From Blastobasis lacticolella (Eukaryota > Arthropoda > Insecta > Lepidoptera > Blastobasidae), in the NCBI GenBank assembly GCA_905147135.1, contig LR990056.1:8380001-8444000 (forward strand): a stretch of 64,000 nucleotides of DNA, given 5' to 3'. Below, in pieces: positions 40,306-53,436 of this stretch (position 1 is its first letter; every line of letters begins with the position of its first letter). The position numbers and the translations under genes are program-made. The notes beneath the pieces are model-generated. The model saw only the letters and a program-made list of their open reading frames with translations, did no database searches and had not been told where the DNA came from.

Positions 40306-40770
40306 TTGGAGTAATGTCCGGGTTGTACTCTCGCTCACGAGCGCCCGGGGTCCACTTTGACCATGATCCAGGATTTGGCAGATCAAGTAATTTCAGTTGA
40401 GCGGCTGTCATCTGACCTTCGTGCCCCTGCTACTTGGGGAATCTGACCACATTAGATCATGGTTACACATTCTGTTGCCTAAATGTGCAGGTTACATCAC
40501 GATGTTTTCCTTCACTCTAATTTTAGAATTCTAATTTCAGTCCCGGGTATGTATTTAAAAAAGTATATAAACAGTTTATCAAGTTTTTTGGCACCCATAA
40601 TACAAGCTTTGCTTACTTTGGGCCTAGATGGCGCTGTGTGAATTTGTCAAAGTTATTTATTTAATGTACATAACTCAGAAAAGAGTCATTGGCACATGGC
40701 CGCAGCGGGATCTACGGGCACCTATCGCTTATGAGTCGGCTACCTTAACCGCTCGGCCACTGCTGCTACT
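40306..40770 (-). mobile_element. SINE-1 interrupted by SINE-2
   Basis: Low-coordinate part: ttggagtaatgtccgggttg to gatgttttccttcactct (3' two-thirds of SINE-1 on the minus strand). Then 40530-40662 carries the SINE-2 end block, and SINE-1 resumes at atgtacataactcagaaaag through the tRNA-like head (ccgctcggccac). About 28 bases of SINE-1 at the insertion point are missing, so SINE-2 arrived with a deletion. Confidence 0.8.
40530..40662 (+). mobile_element. SINE-2 3' portion nested in SINE-1
   Basis: Contains tataaacagtttatcaagtt, cataatacaagctttgctta and gggcctagatggcgctgtgt, the body end of SINE-2. The head is absent. Confidence 0.75.
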
Positions 40771-42114
40771 ATATTTCATTATTGTAATATCATTATTAAA
40801 CATTACTAGGCAGGATCTTTAAATCTCGATCAGGAACGTAGCCAATCAACAACAAAATTGGAAAAAAAGAATAGGAAAAAAAACATCCGTAATTTGGCTG
40901 CCTTCTTTTATTTGTCGCAGTTATATTGTAAGAGAATGAAACAGGAATACAGGGTTAGCAAGATGACAATCAAAGAAATTGTCAAATAATTGTATCCGTT
41001 CCCGGTTCAAGCCGACAAATTTTAGTAGCAGTACGATAACGAAGGCGCTAGGTAGTCGAGAGACCCATTTATTATCGTCGTGTAATATTTTCTTTTTTTA
41101 GTTTATTATCTTAACCACGTTTTATAGCAACAATATGGTGAGTTTGGAAATTCCTGGTGGAGTTACATCTTAGTGGAGGAAAATTAGACATTGACCCGGA
41201 CATTTGAAATAACAAGCTGAAAATTTGTGGAAATGTAAATAGTGTCCTGAGTGATATCCCAAAAGTCTCAAAAAATCCTGGGGAATATATCCTTAATTAA
41301 AAAAAACTGCCGCTATATTGGATTTTCGACTTTTAAGCATAGCGACTAAACCGAGCATCCGATTTTACTCGTTTTTGTTTTAAATACAAATATATATTGA
41401 TTTCTCTTTAAAAATACTAAATCAATTATTTACATCAATTTTAGCCCTTGAGAAAAAACAATACGTACATATTAAACTGCAACAAATGAATTTTGTTCTA
41501 AAACTATTAGACCGATCTATTATTATTTGACAAGGAATAATTCTAGCGGCATATTGAGACATTTGGCAAACCGCGTTTTTATTTACTAATTCGGACCTGC
41601 TGAACAAGATTTTCACGTCAAATGACCGAGTTTGGAATTTTTTTTGTCTAATTTTCCTGTTTTATCTGGTATATATGTTACATATATTAAAGGTCATTGT
41701 AATTACAAAAACCATGTCTATTGTATATTGGGTAAACCATTAATTATCTTACAAGAAATTACAAACTCGACAACCCCCACTTCTAAGTCAGTTATTTGAT
41801 ACGTCACAACGACCACATACCGTGACACACCGAGTTGGTTGTGTCAGATAATTATCGAGGCAGAATTGCAAGCACGAATGACACTAGACGTGTGTCACCT
41901 TGGTTTAATTAAATTCTGCCAACTGACTTGTACCAAGTTCGTTTGCGTACATCGAGTTAACAGCGTCTCTGTGACTCGTGTGTTGCTCCAGAGGAGTTTA
42001 ATTGTGGCATGGGCTACGCATACGTTAAAGGAATTATATTGAAAAACTTGTAATTGTCATACCTACTAAGCAGGTGGTATGTTCCATAGTAATAGTAAGG
42101 GAGTTGTATTTTTT
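40771..42114. other. Unassigned stretch
   Basis: AT-rich. Short frames (41422-41616, 41839-42042) show no motif. No shared repeat seen. Confidence 0.4.
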
Positions 42115-42535
42115 TTATTTAACCATTTATTGTACACAAGATTGTTACAAAAGTATATTACATAATATATCAGACACAACAGGCCAACTTATTTCTATAA
42201 AGAAATTTCGTCGTGACAATTAAATGCAGTAAAGACGTGCACAGTAGCAAAAACAAAATAATGATGCTTAACTAATACAATACATAAATAAATACATACC
42301 TATATACCTACATTGAAAACTGATACATATACATTCATACATACAAATACACATACATACATATATTAGACAGATAGAGAAAGGTAGAGCTCTTTTACAC
42401 GTTTGCTGAAGATGAAAATAGAAGTGCTATCCCGTATTTCATGCGGAAGAGAGTTCCACAATCTTGCCGCATTTACAGTGAATGAGTAGGAGTAAAAATC
42501 AGTGTGATGGGGAGGAATGTCTAACATGGTTATCC
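42115..42535 (-). pseudogene. LINE reverse-transcriptase C-terminus and 3' end
   Basis: The minus strand from 42500 downward reads YSFTVNAARLWNSLPHEIRD and STSIFIFSKRVKELYL before a stop near 42375. The LWNSLP motif and the hydrophobic FKxxVKxLL-like end mark the C-terminus of a CR1/Jockey-group retroelement. The 3'-untranslated part down to 42115 includes an ATACAT-rich low-complexity run and the tttattgtacac motif shared with 17166-17260. Everything upstream of the C-terminus is missing. Confidence 0.7.
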
Positions 42536-43359
42536 TACGGTTATCAACCTATCCTAGGTTGTTGTACGTTGTAGGTTATCCTACGTCATCGAGTCGAGAG
42601 AAATTCCACTTTGCAGCGATAGTAGACGTTTAGGAGACCCACAAAATGACCTGACCTGAAATGAATGACCCGTTGGACTGCTCGTGCACAACCTAAAACA
42701 AAAAAAAAATTGTGGTCGAGCTTTTGAGTTTTCGTAACGAGTGGGTTCTAGAAATAAAAATCCGGTCTGCCTATAATAAATAAATAAAAAACATCGTCAT
42801 AGTAGTTTCGCTTTTCAGACACATTATTTTTTTATATTAGACAAGACAGGCATTTGATCGCCATTACACGATTGGAAAGTTAGATACCTCCATGACAATG
42901 TGGCCTTGTTTCATCTATGATTTCGATATTGTCTACTGATAGGTCCTCTCCATAGCCTATCCTTATTACTAAAACGTACATACTAACGCAGTCACATTAA
43001 AAATTTATAAAATAAAATTCAACGCATCATTCTTTTAAAAATTAAACATTCATTCGACGCTGGAGTACAATTACTCCTCGAAGAAAAATTAGTTCGCAAC
43101 TTTATCTCATAAATCTTGGTTTTCTTTGATCACGGATATTACTTGCATTTTCTGGGAACTTGTACAACGACTTTGTGGGTTTTAAGTTAAAACCCATTAA
43201 TACTTACGCGTAAATCTTATAGTTCATAAATATATATTCATCTGTAAAAATTGCACACAGATAGTTTGCGTGAGGCTGGTACGATCTTGCTGGCAGAAGG
43301 TAGTTTAGTTTTGAAAGTTACCAGAAGTTGCGTTTTTATAAAATATGTAAGGCTTGGAT
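42536..43359. other. Unassigned stretch
   Basis: Near the start, gttatcctacg is repeated (42529 and 42572). The phrase acaggcatttgatcgccatt at 42850 is a scrap of the 36905 repeat. No gene seen. Confidence 0.35.
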
Positions 43360-43532
43360 GTGTGGGGTTCCACGGAAAGATCGCGTTTGAAAGGTCGGCC
43401 CAAGAAGCGATGGATTGACGTCGTCACGAGCTCACCACAAAGACCGCGCAAAGCGGGGTCTTTACGGGCGGTTCTCGCATTCCGCGCGGAAGCGCAACCA
43501 GGATATAACGCCAAGATGATGATGATGATGTA
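43360..43532 (+). repeat. RTE-like C-terminal scrap joined to a GAT tail
   Basis: GRPKKRWIDVV can be read at about 43395-43428 (compare GRHKKRWIDIAE at 10.03 kb). The next 90 bases diverge and end ataacgccaagatgatgatg, a SINE-1/RTE-like 3' terminus. Confidence 0.55.
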
Positions 43533-43542
43533 AATTGTCCCA

Positions 43543-43602
43543 CTGCGGCCATGTACCACTAACTCTTTTCTGAGTTATGTACATTAGTTGAACACTATGC
43601 TT
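43543..43602 (+). mobile_element. SINE-1 short fragment
   Basis: cactgcggccatgtaccact, then ctcttttctgagttatgtac and attagttgaacacta: the junction of head and body, lying 10 bases after the GAT tail of the preceding scrap. Confidence 0.7.
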
Positions 43603-46600
43603 TGTCTAATATAGGATGATAATATTGACAACCCACTAATTCTTGGTCCTTGGCGCAAGCCTATGAAGATTCGTAGATTTTTTTCTGTAAAATTTATTAC
43701 GCATAATGTCATACTTCATAGACAGGTACTGCCCCTTTAGTGACGTGCCACGAATAACTCATAACAACAGAATATCGAAAATCGGTTTTCAATAAAATAA
43801 TCGAACGTTTAAAATTAACATTTATTACTTGTTTGGATTTCACCCTAAAAGACCTTACAACAACGATTTCGACTCGCGCGTGTTCTGCGGAATAGGCTGG
43901 CTGACCGAAAAAAAATATGCACGTGTCCAAATCGTTGTTGTGGAAGGGTTTTTAATGTCGTATTTAATAAATAATTAATTCAAAAGACTTTTTTATATGC
44001 TTACAGCATAACCATTCAACTATCGATTTCAACTTATATGAAAATGATAATCGATAATCGAATAGATTCATTAACGATTTTACACTACCGCATCCCTACT
44101 GTGAACTGTCAAAATTATCATATATACATATTTGACAAAGTAAAACCGATGCGGTACTACTTTTCCCGTGCACATGTGAGTGGATAAGCTATACAAAAAT
44201 TAACCTTATTCTATGAGTTGCTCTCACGCTTTTTGCTTCTGAATTTACACGACTGAATTTAGACAAATGTAATAAACTCACTATCCCTCAAAACGACCTT
44301 TTTAGCCATCTGCATTTTCACTCGTGACAATTTAGTATTATAGAGTGAGCAAGACAACACGCTTTCCTCATTTTCGGTATAGCGGTACTGAGAATGGCCT
44401 AGCAGCGGACAGTACCCGCTCGGGTAAGTATGAAACTTTTTTCCGGATCATTACGTAGCGACGTGATAGGCGGTGATGCCAACGTCGTTATTCCTGCTTA
44501 ATCAAGCGGCATAATGTCCTCCATGAGAAGAGAAATGGGGGATTTACTCTGGCCAGAGGTGACCTTGGAAATCCCTGTCCACTGTTGGACATAGGCTATC
44601 TTCACCGCTTTCTTTAGCCCTATAGGCGCCACTGGCACATCTTTGACTTTTTTCGTCTGGGTATAGTAATAGTATCTAATCCAGGTTGCGGGCTATCAGC
44701 TGATGAAAAGGAAAGTAAACGAAAGTTTTCATAATGGCATAGTCAATTTTATACTTTTAATATGTAAGTTTAGTAAACTTATTAAAAATAGATCGATTTG
44801 GTCATCCATTATATTTAATATGGCCACGTGTAGCTAATTATCAAACCTTGAAACAGAACGTAACAACCTTAAGATTAATACCTTGTTTTTTAACGCTAAA
44901 TTATTTATTCATAAAACAGACAAAATGAGGGGATATTACAAAAGAAGAAGAGAAAAAAAAACATAAAAAAGCGCTATACATACGCATTAAATATTAAAAA
45001 AGTCGTCAACACCGATGCCCTCGGAATTTTACCCAGAAAGCTGGCTGCGTACCTATATTTATACCGAATGTAATTTTAATAGTCCTTACAGGCCGAAGTC
45101 CTAAGTCTTTAACATTCCCATCGCGTAGTATGTGAAGGCCACGATCACTTTATTCGCTAGCTAGACACTCAAAGCGGTCCCAAGTAACCAAGACCCTAAA
45201 TAATTACTTGTGTTAAGTAGAATTAAAACAATTAGAAGCGACTAAATTTTATTGTTGCCACAACGTGTTACAGTCCAGAGGTTAGTATCAACATTCTGTG
45301 GCAAGAGGTAGATGCAGAGTCGTATGGACTGAATGACGTGGGGGACCTATGCCTGGTAGTGAACGTCTTGATGATGGTTGCAGAAGACGGAGGCTGTACC
45401 GCCAAAAGAGATACCTTCTTATACTCAACAATGCAACTCAATGTGATGTGATATCCAAAAAACCAATTTCTGGTACTGCATTGCAGTCCAGCCGTATTCC
45501 GAAACGTTACTATGAGGTCTTACAGTTCGCGCCAACGCAAAGGTTTCCTGACAATAAACCAGAGGGTATGAGGAGGCCTCATAGTTAGATACTAGGTGAT
45601 ATTTTCTATTTGTAGTGTCACCATCTGTAGTTCCGTTCTTTTAGTTTTACCGTCTATTCTATTCTATACATAAGCAAACATGCGCGCCGATAGTTATGGA
45701 CGCAGTAGCCGAGCGGTTCGGAAGAAGTAGTAGCCAGTAGCCAGTGGTTGAAACCTCGCGCAAAAGAATCATAGAGACGTCCCGTACGCAGTGCGAATGC
45801 GCTTAGCAAAGAGTCGCCAAGTGAAAGTACAGTAACGCTATATAGGACTTGTAACTTTTCCATATGTTCACTAAACAAAACAAAGAAGTATATTTTTACC
45901 ATCAGGCAAAATCACGTCAATCAGAATTAGACTGTAGCCGCGTGAAATACGGACAAATCAGTAAACCAACAAAAGCGTTGGCATTTTAAATATTCGCGAA
46001 AATGACAGAGATTCAACGGTTAAAATGAAAAATATGATTATTACGTGGATGTCTTTAATTGATTCCACGTCCAAGGGCAGAGATATTTCAAAAGCGCCGG
46101 AAGTTTATTAAATCAAAACGTTTCGGGGCTTAAATGCGGAATTTTCTTCGTAAACGAATAAACGGAATTCTTAAATCGCTATGCAGGGAAGGGTTAATTC
46201 TACCCTCATTCAAGCGGGCACGGAGATTTACAAGAGACCAGATTCGGTCGCTTTTACCGGCTCATTTTTTATGTTATTAAAATTGCAATTTTGAATCGTC
46301 AAATCGTTGGGATGATACAATTTATTACGTTCCTAATCTCACTGTTACGTTTATATACCTGATTCTTTTTTATCTGTTATAAATTATCTCATTGGCATCT
46401 ATTGTCCGCTAGATAATGTTCAAAGCTAGGTGAATAGTCTGTTCCTAAATCGGCACGCTCCATCAACGGCCGCAACGTCACTTACCACGTTAGGTGGCGG
46501 TCTAATGCCTGACTAGTCTAACTAAAAAAAACCAAACACGTCAAGGATCAAATAAACGAATGTGTATGAGAAGTTTAACGTTTAGCCTACACTTCAACAG

Positions 46601-46869
46601 TAGGAATCTTAAATCCACCTAGACTAGCGCACTTTAAGCGCTACAGTCGTCTCTTCGGTAATGTAAATGTACTTATATGTGTTTGTAATGTAACCCAAAG
46701 GTCGTTGGTTCCATCCTCAAATGACATACAATACAGTTACATTCTATACTGGGGGTGTAATCCAAGTATATTTATTAGTTAATTTGGATAATCATTTGTC
46801 AATGATTCATAGAACAAATTTCTCCATGATCTCAAATACGACGACCTGATGACGACCTAAGTGGTTCAA
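43603..46869. other. Long unassigned stretch
   Basis: No gene recognised. A tRNA-like phrase (gtagccgagcggttcgg, then ggttgaaacc) at about 45707-45755 looks like a decayed SINE head. At 44560-44600 the wording ctgtccactgttggacatag recalls a LINE 3' end. The 79-codon frame 45349-45588 is Arg-rich at its start with no known motif. Confidence 0.4.
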
Positions 46870-46955
46870 TATATAAATAGTTATTATTAGTTATCTAGCT
46901 CCCATAACGCAAGCTTTGCTTACTTAGAGGCTAGTTGGCGCTGTGTGAATCTCAA
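46870..46955 (+). mobile_element. SINE-2 with the tRNA part deleted
   Basis: The first head bases gatgacgacctaagtggttc are joined straight to the body end (tagctcccataacgcaagct, ttgcttacttagaggctagt, tggcgctgtgtgaat). The B box and first body half are missing. Confidence 0.7.
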
Positions 46956-47873
46956 ATATCAAAGCACATTTATTTATTTTATTTAAATGATCCTCTTGGC
47001 GTTAATGACAAACAAAAATACACCCTTTGAGTGAAATGAGCACCACATATCGGTAAATCACAGTGAAGCCTCGAAATGAACATTGACATTTGACATTCAA
47101 CCCTTAATGAAGACAACAATCAGCTGACATGCCTCCGGAATCGCACTTTGACTAAGATAATGGACCCCACGCAGACTTATTCCGCTGCTTTATTAAATTG
47201 ATGGCCTGCGAATTTTTTCCCGTCTACTCCGCCGGCCTCTTATCTTTATTAATCATTTTGCCCCGATGCTCGTGAAAAGAGGATAGGTTCGTTGAAAACG
47301 GAACATTGGCTGAAATGGACCCCATTCATTCATGAGAACTTATTCAACACATTCACCAAATTGAGCGATTAATGGATCCGCCACTAAAAATGGGCGATGT
47401 CAGTACTTTTATCGACATATTAATTTTTGTGAGTGGTGGTAAAACTTCTCGAAGATCAAAACGTAAACGCCTTGCAATGTAAAGTATTAAAACGATGTGT
47501 TCAATCTATATTTCTATTATTGGCACGTTGCAACTTCGGGATATTGAGAGTGACATGTAATTCATATGTTGATAGACCTTCAAGGTTACCATCAGGCGGA
47601 TATTACATGATTCATTACCGTACCACAAACCTCTCTAGTACTAGTTTGAAGGATATGGTAGCCAGCACAATTACATGCAAGGAGCGTATCTTCTTAATCC
47701 TTACAGTGACAACGTATGCGTATCTGCGGTTATGTATATATGTAACATAAAAACTGAAGAATCATATAATATACAGATAAAAATACTGATTCTCTTTACT
47801 TTGTCTCTCTAACAGGAGAAGGCCAAAAACAAGGCTCTACGTTATCAAACCTATACTATAGTTAGTATAGTTA
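46956..47873. other. Mostly unassigned; weak LINE-tail resemblance
   Basis: A part at 47580-47600 (ggttaccatcaggcggatat) and a part at 47700-47755 (cttacagtgacaacgtatgc, then gtaacataaaaac) resemble the LINE tail at 28033-28175 in broken form. No coding content recognised. Confidence 0.35.
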
Positions 47874-47918
47874 TTTGGTGACTTGGCTGTATGTTGCCCA
47901 TACAGCCATGTCACCAAA
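47874..47918. repeat. 20-bp inverted repeat with one mismatch, 5-nt loop
   Basis: Arm tttggtgacttggctgtatg (47874-47893) and its inverse (47899-47918) differ at one pair, around ttgcc. Confidence 0.9.
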
Positions 47919-49794
47919 CGACCTCAATTATTTCCGAACCGTTCAGCCATGAAAAGGTAAGTGTGTACTGCGCATTTAAACATATGGATGTAATTAGAAA
48001 CTGTCTAGTCCTTTTCCCCTTATTTCCGAAAAAGGTCGCCCTTAATTAGCAACAGGAGGACAGCCGAAGCCTTATTTAAACACAACCTTTTTAACGGTTA
48101 ATTCATTTATATTTCATTAAAATTAAAATAAAGTACAGGAGCGTTGCATATACTCATGCTTATTCGATTTCGTTGGCTATATTTATGCATTGGGGGCTTG
48201 TTATTTTTATTTTATTTGAAGGAGTAAAGGTAGATAGAATACCTTTAACTTGGCTTGGATGATTAATGGTGACTAGAGAAACCTACAAAGAAAGCGATTT
48301 TATTATTTTATTTTCAAATAATAAAATAAAAATATATTCATAAAAGCACCTTATTATGAGAGAAAATATGAAACATGACGATGGTAAACTAATCTTCTAC
48401 AAACTATAAAAATTAATGCAGATATCGTACTCGATGGTTCATTTCATTATAGCACTTGATCGGTCCCTCACACGCGCGAGCAAACCCAGGATATTTAAGT
48501 CAAAATGATTTCGGTGATATATTGTTATTTCCATTACATGGTGATTTCTAATACAAATAGTGGAGTCTCCTACGTCAAATATTATATTTCTAGACATAGA
48601 ACATTAAAAAACACAAAACGTAGGATAGGTATTCTTTTTACAGAAAAAACAGAACCTGAACTTACATTAGTATCACGCCAGTTCCGATTCAGCTCCTACA
48701 AACATCGCGTCTGGCCCCGGTATGCAAAACACTTCCTAGTACACCTAGGCGTCGCATTGAATGCACTGTAGCACTATTGTAGAAACCACAACAGGCATCG
48801 CGGATCCAGCCGGAGTATTGTCAGGGCTCCGGTAAATAGATTGAATCAAAGTCACTTTGAAAAATGAAGCCACGAAGTCTGCCTTTGTGTGGAGCTGGGA
48901 AGACAATAAGCTTCAGTCTTTAAAGTCAAGTAAAATGTACAGCTTTCGACGGATTCCCCGGGCTTTGTGCTTTACGTGTCGTAGCTCGTTTGAATCACAT
49001 TTCGTTTTGTATGGCGGGGTGCGACTTTGGCTTAGTTGCGTTTGTTTCCTCTTGCTTAGGATTCTTCTTTGACAGTAATAGTAAATACTGCTGATACTAG
49101 CTAGAAAAGAGAGAGGTCAACGAAGAAGGAAGCTCAAAAAAGTGCTATAAAGCGTAGTCATAACATCTAACAGCAGACGTAGGCAAGGTATTCCATTCGA
49201 AAATGGAGTGAAGCTAAGAACATGAAGCGAATAGCTTGGTGCAAATGGAAAGTCACCAAAGCTTAAACCAAATAACCAGTCTCTCCACATTCCCTCTTCT
49301 CGGTCCCTTTTTTTATGTAAGAACTACTAGCCAGGCATTTCTAAGAAATCGCCAAAATTGCAACAGACAGAGGTCGCTGGAGAGAATTTATCCGTTCCCG
49401 AATGGAATCCCACCATGGCCACGATCTTCAGACATGAAGGACTGACCTAATCGAGAGAGAGCCAGGCATTTGACCGCCATTTCACCTTTCTAATGCTTCA
49501 TTGTCGCTTATTTGTGTACTACCAATAAACCAATTTCAAAGCTTTACTTGCATTTGTATCCTAAAATAAAACATTCGATAACCTTCAGACAAAGTGGATT
49601 AACAATAACTCGAAGTTAATCGTCACCTATTATCCGAAGAGGCTTTGTGTAAATATTTTAAAAAGATTAACGCCGGCATAATATTCGCAATTAACAAGTT
49701 AATCCCGCCTCAGAGACTTGTTTTAGAAGAACAATCGGTGGAACAAATTAATTTTTAAGGGGCCGCTATCTCGTTATCAATTAATGGTAATTGC
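47919..49794. other. Unassigned stretch
   Basis: AT-rich. The frame 48505-48771 (88 codons) and the frame 48857-49072 show no motif I know. A scrap of the aggcatttgaccgccatt repeat occurs at 49462-49480. Confidence 0.4.
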
Positions 49795-49961
49795 TGCCGA
49801 TGTAGAAGTTTTATTTTTTTACAATTTATTGCCGTATATAAAGAAGTAAATAAGTAATGTAATTTTATAGTTTTTAAACAGTACATTACTAGTAATTTAT
49901 GCCGATGTAGAAGTTTTATTTTGTTACCGTTTATTGCCGTTTATAAAGAAGTAAATAAAAA
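49795..49961. repeat. Tandem duplication, 105-bp period
   Basis: tgccgatgtagaagttttat starts at 49795 and 49900; the match continues through tttattgccgt.tataaagaagtaaata in both. The second unit has a few substitutions. Confidence 0.8.
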
Positions 49962-50214
49962 GCATTTTGAGCGAATAAAGTCCCTGCAGAGGATTTTCCT
50001 TGAGAGTGAATGAATAGGATCCGTCCCGAATATACCATTTTACAATAGTACATCATCAGTATATACAATAGTACTTTTTAAATAGCCGAGTTACTTGTCC
50101 CAAATCTCATCAAAATCCGTATCGGTAGTTTTCGCAAAAGAGTACCAAACGCCGTAATATCCTTGCAAAATTTCGTATTTATAACATTAGTTTTTTCACT
50201 GGCTAGGGCGGCAT

Positions 50215-50282
50215 ACGGACTGGCGGTCCACCTGGTGAAAAGCGGCCACTGTCGCCAGGACATCTGCAATCTAAGGTGATAC
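50215..50282 (-). repeat. LINE 3' tail, reverse scrap
   Basis: gtccacctggtgaaaagcgg, ccactgtcgccaggacatct and gcaatctaaggtg are the inverse of the tail at 56736-56860 and relatives. Confidence 0.45.
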
Positions 50283-51124
50283 GGTGCCGGCCTTTGAGGT
50301 ACTTTGTAGGATACTAGGACAAAATAACCTTTGCAAAGAATGGGCGCTTCCGGTTCAATTTTCCTGATTGCTCTTTGCTACTGAGCCACTACGTGCCGAG
50401 ATACTGAGCGTTCTCATTTGCTTTAAAATTCTAGTTTAGCTATTAAGTCTGCACTCGTAGCATGAAGAGTTTTGTCACGCGCGAAATAGTGTCTTAACAA
50501 TCTTTGTCAAATTCCGTTGAAGTAGGCGAGATAAAAAATTGTATGTCGCGCGACAAAGCTCGTCGTGTTAATATCTAAAATTATAGATTTCACCTAACAC
50601 TGGGTCAACGAATACATACCAAACTAAAACTTCAAAATTCCAATTCCAAATCGGTATAACTGTCCATTATGCTTTTCATAGAGGAGTTACGATGGTCTGT
50701 GGTCCTCATAATCAGCGCCACTACATCAAATGATACTTTCCTGAATGCAAATACCTGTTTAATGAAAATACTGTAAACGCCATATCCAACGCCATAAGCC
50801 AACCTACATGCCTATAATATTTGAGGAGGTCCCTCGATTCCTCATGGATTACGTTATCAGAATTGGCATTTGATAAAAATGGGACCAAATGCAAGTATAT
50901 CCATTCTTATATAAATAAATGTTTCGTTTATAAATAACGGAGTTCAGAGGTAACAAACATTTAAAAAAGCAACAAGCAACATACAACCGATTTGAGAACC
51001 CACTTTTATTGCTAAGTCGGTTAAAAACGCATAAAGTGAAACACTCACCATGGCAAACTCATGGCTGGCGATTTCTTCCGATGTATTGACCACCATAGGT
51101 AGTCTGTATCATATGTATTCATTA
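50283..51124. other. Unassigned stretch
   Basis: No gene or shared repeat recognised. Confidence 0.35.
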
Positions 51125-51335
51125 CTAGTGGCTAGTACCAGTGGCACCGGCGCGACTTCGTTCGCGTACACCTTTACTCATTTCAAATTTTTTTCTTGCT
51201 ATAAACCTTCTTGAATAATGATTCAAATGTTGAAAATTGCATTAAAATCCATTGCGTAGTTTAAAATAACTAAGCGTACATAGATACATAGGGACAGACG
51301 GCGGGTAGCGACTTCGTTTTATAAAATATGGATAC
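51125..51335 (+). repeat. Interspersed repeat (actatgtatag family)
   Basis: Opens accggcgcgacttcgttcgc, continues cttgctataaaccttcttga and attgcattaaaatccattgc, then gggacagacggcgggtagcg and acttcgttttataaaatatg. Inverse copy at 29420-29605; forward relatives at 57950-58160 and 60005-60555. Confidence 0.65.
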
Positions 51336-52439
51336 AAATACATTTTTACTTTATTCCAGTCCTGTTGCAATAATAAATCATTTATAAACAATACACAACG
51401 AGGTGTTCCATTAGAACAAATAACTTCGCTGTGATAATCGTGATTTCTTAAACAAAAAAAAGAAATTAATTTTGAAAATATGTAGGTCAAAATGCAAATA
51501 GAGGAGAAGGCGTCAAATAACAAACAATGGAATGTCTAACCTCAAAAGAATCTTCTATAAATTGTGTACGCGAAAAAAGCTCCAGTTAATCTTAAACAAT
51601 TCGGGCTCAAGTATCTAATAGAATAATTTCGTTAAGAGAATGGAATTGCCGGGGGCGGGGGCGCGGGAGGGTTTGGAACCCTTTTAGGGGCATTAAGTAA
51701 TTCGGCCTAAGACGAGCGACCCTGATGACTGGCGGGAATTTCGGAGAACTTGTCGCATTTTCATGCTGACCCCAGTTTTTTGCTGACGGCCGAAAAATAT
51801 GGGCGACGGGCCGACAGCAAATAATCTTTCTGGTAGTTTTTCTTACGTTTGTGGGTTTGGCGGTTTTAAGGTAGGAAGACCTGTATATTATGCGACGTAA
51901 GTTCAACGTATTGAATAGAGAAGAGTAGACCTAGTATAAGTTCTTAATATTTACGAGTGTAGACAGTTTTGGTAATGTTTTAAGTAGAAACCTGATAGCT
52001 TATTACGTTTTGCACTTGGTGACTTCGTTGTGTACAAATAAAGGGGTTATAATAATACAATAGTAATAAACGGGACTCTCACGATGTACGTCGCATGTGA
52101 GAGACTCACATGCGTCGTATATCGATGTACAAGAACGCGAGTATAGTTTAAAACAAGAAAGGTCTTATCTCCACTACATAAATACACGGTAGACTGATTA
52201 CTTCTACTTACAAATATAGTCTACAATTATTCCATGCATGCTCGAAGTGTCGATCAAATGTCATTTATCATTGTTGTTTACAATTTATCTGTGTTGTTAA
52301 CACATAGATAAATCTATATCTATGTATACATATTATAAAACAATAAAAAAGTGTGTATGTATGTACATTGAATATGTTAACAAAAAATCATTTAAGGCGA
52401 TTAAGAAGTAGCATAATAGAATAAGAATATTTTTAATAT
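51336..52439. other. Unassigned stretch with a hairpin
   Basis: Includes a GC-rich patch (ccgggggcggggg near 51648) within a 99-codon minus frame (51607-51906) that has no known motif, and the hairpin at 52087-52119. Confidence 0.35.
52087..52119. repeat. 15-bp inverted repeat with one mismatch, 3-nt loop
   Basis: Arm tacgtcgcatgtgag, loop aga, arm ctcacatgcgtcgta. Confidence 0.85.
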
Positions 52440-52842
52440 TTATCTATCTGTTTGTACATGCTAATTTCGGAACTACTGGACGAATTTAAATAAAAACTTT
52501 TAGTTGGGTAGCTAGTAAGCCTTAGCAATATATAGGGTGTAATTTTAGAAACTGGAACACCTGATATAGAACCATGATAGACCAGCAAAACTATAAAAAA
52601 TATGCAAATGCTGCCGAACGGATTTTGATAGAGTTTTCTCGCTTTGGTAGTTTGAGGTCCAACTTAAAATCTAGGCCACGTTTCATCTAATTCGTTTGGG
52701 TAGAACCATAGATACAGCTTGACCTCTCCGTAGTACGCGCTTTCATAAATTACGGAGGTCATTTAAAATGGTCATGTGGGAGAAAGATAAATTGCCCCAA
52801 CACGATTTCCGCGCGGGCGAAGTCGCGGGTAAAAGCTAGTTC
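52440..52842 (+). repeat. Ancient dispersed repeat ending in a gtcgcggg motif
   Basis: Contains aatttcggaactactggacg near the start and ends gggcgaagtcgcgggtaaaa gctagt. This wording is common in lepidopteran repeats as I recall; within the window only the 'act..tgaa.cgatttt' core recurs (52620, 54325, 59130). Class unknown. Confidence 0.4.
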
Positions 52843-53436
52843 TAAATAGTTGTAGACTGTTCATTGTAGACTCTTCATAAGCCCCACTAATTTTAATAAT
52901 GTTAGATTAATATATTAGCGCGTACCTAAAGCGTACTCAGGGTAGGATTTGGAAAGTGAAAATTTAATAGGTAAAATCCTTAAACCCCATCAAAACTTTT
53001 GTCATCATCCATTAAAATTACGGCGGGACTACCTGAGTGTTTATTATAGTTTAAATCTAATAACTAAGTTGGGAGTTTCCTTATTTAATCAACTTTGATG
53101 ACAGTCAGTGGCTCTAGTAAATGAGGTTGGCTACGAGTTTCGGACTTTAGCGAGTTGTATTAGATTAGAAATTGACTTGCTTCTCACTTTTTGCTGAATT
53201 ATGGTGCATTTAGAATTTGTTTTACAACTCTTACCAGTTTTTAGAAACAATACTTATTTTTACAGCGGCTCTTTGTGAATGCAGTGCGATCAATAAGGCT
53301 CAGTGATTGTAAATTTTGTTCATTTTGACCAAAGAAATTGGACATAGAAGCATAGAAGCTTGAAACAACTGAAGTCACAATTTGTTTACTGTGTTAAATA
53401 AAAATGTGTTTACTTTTTAAATGGTGCAATGTCATC

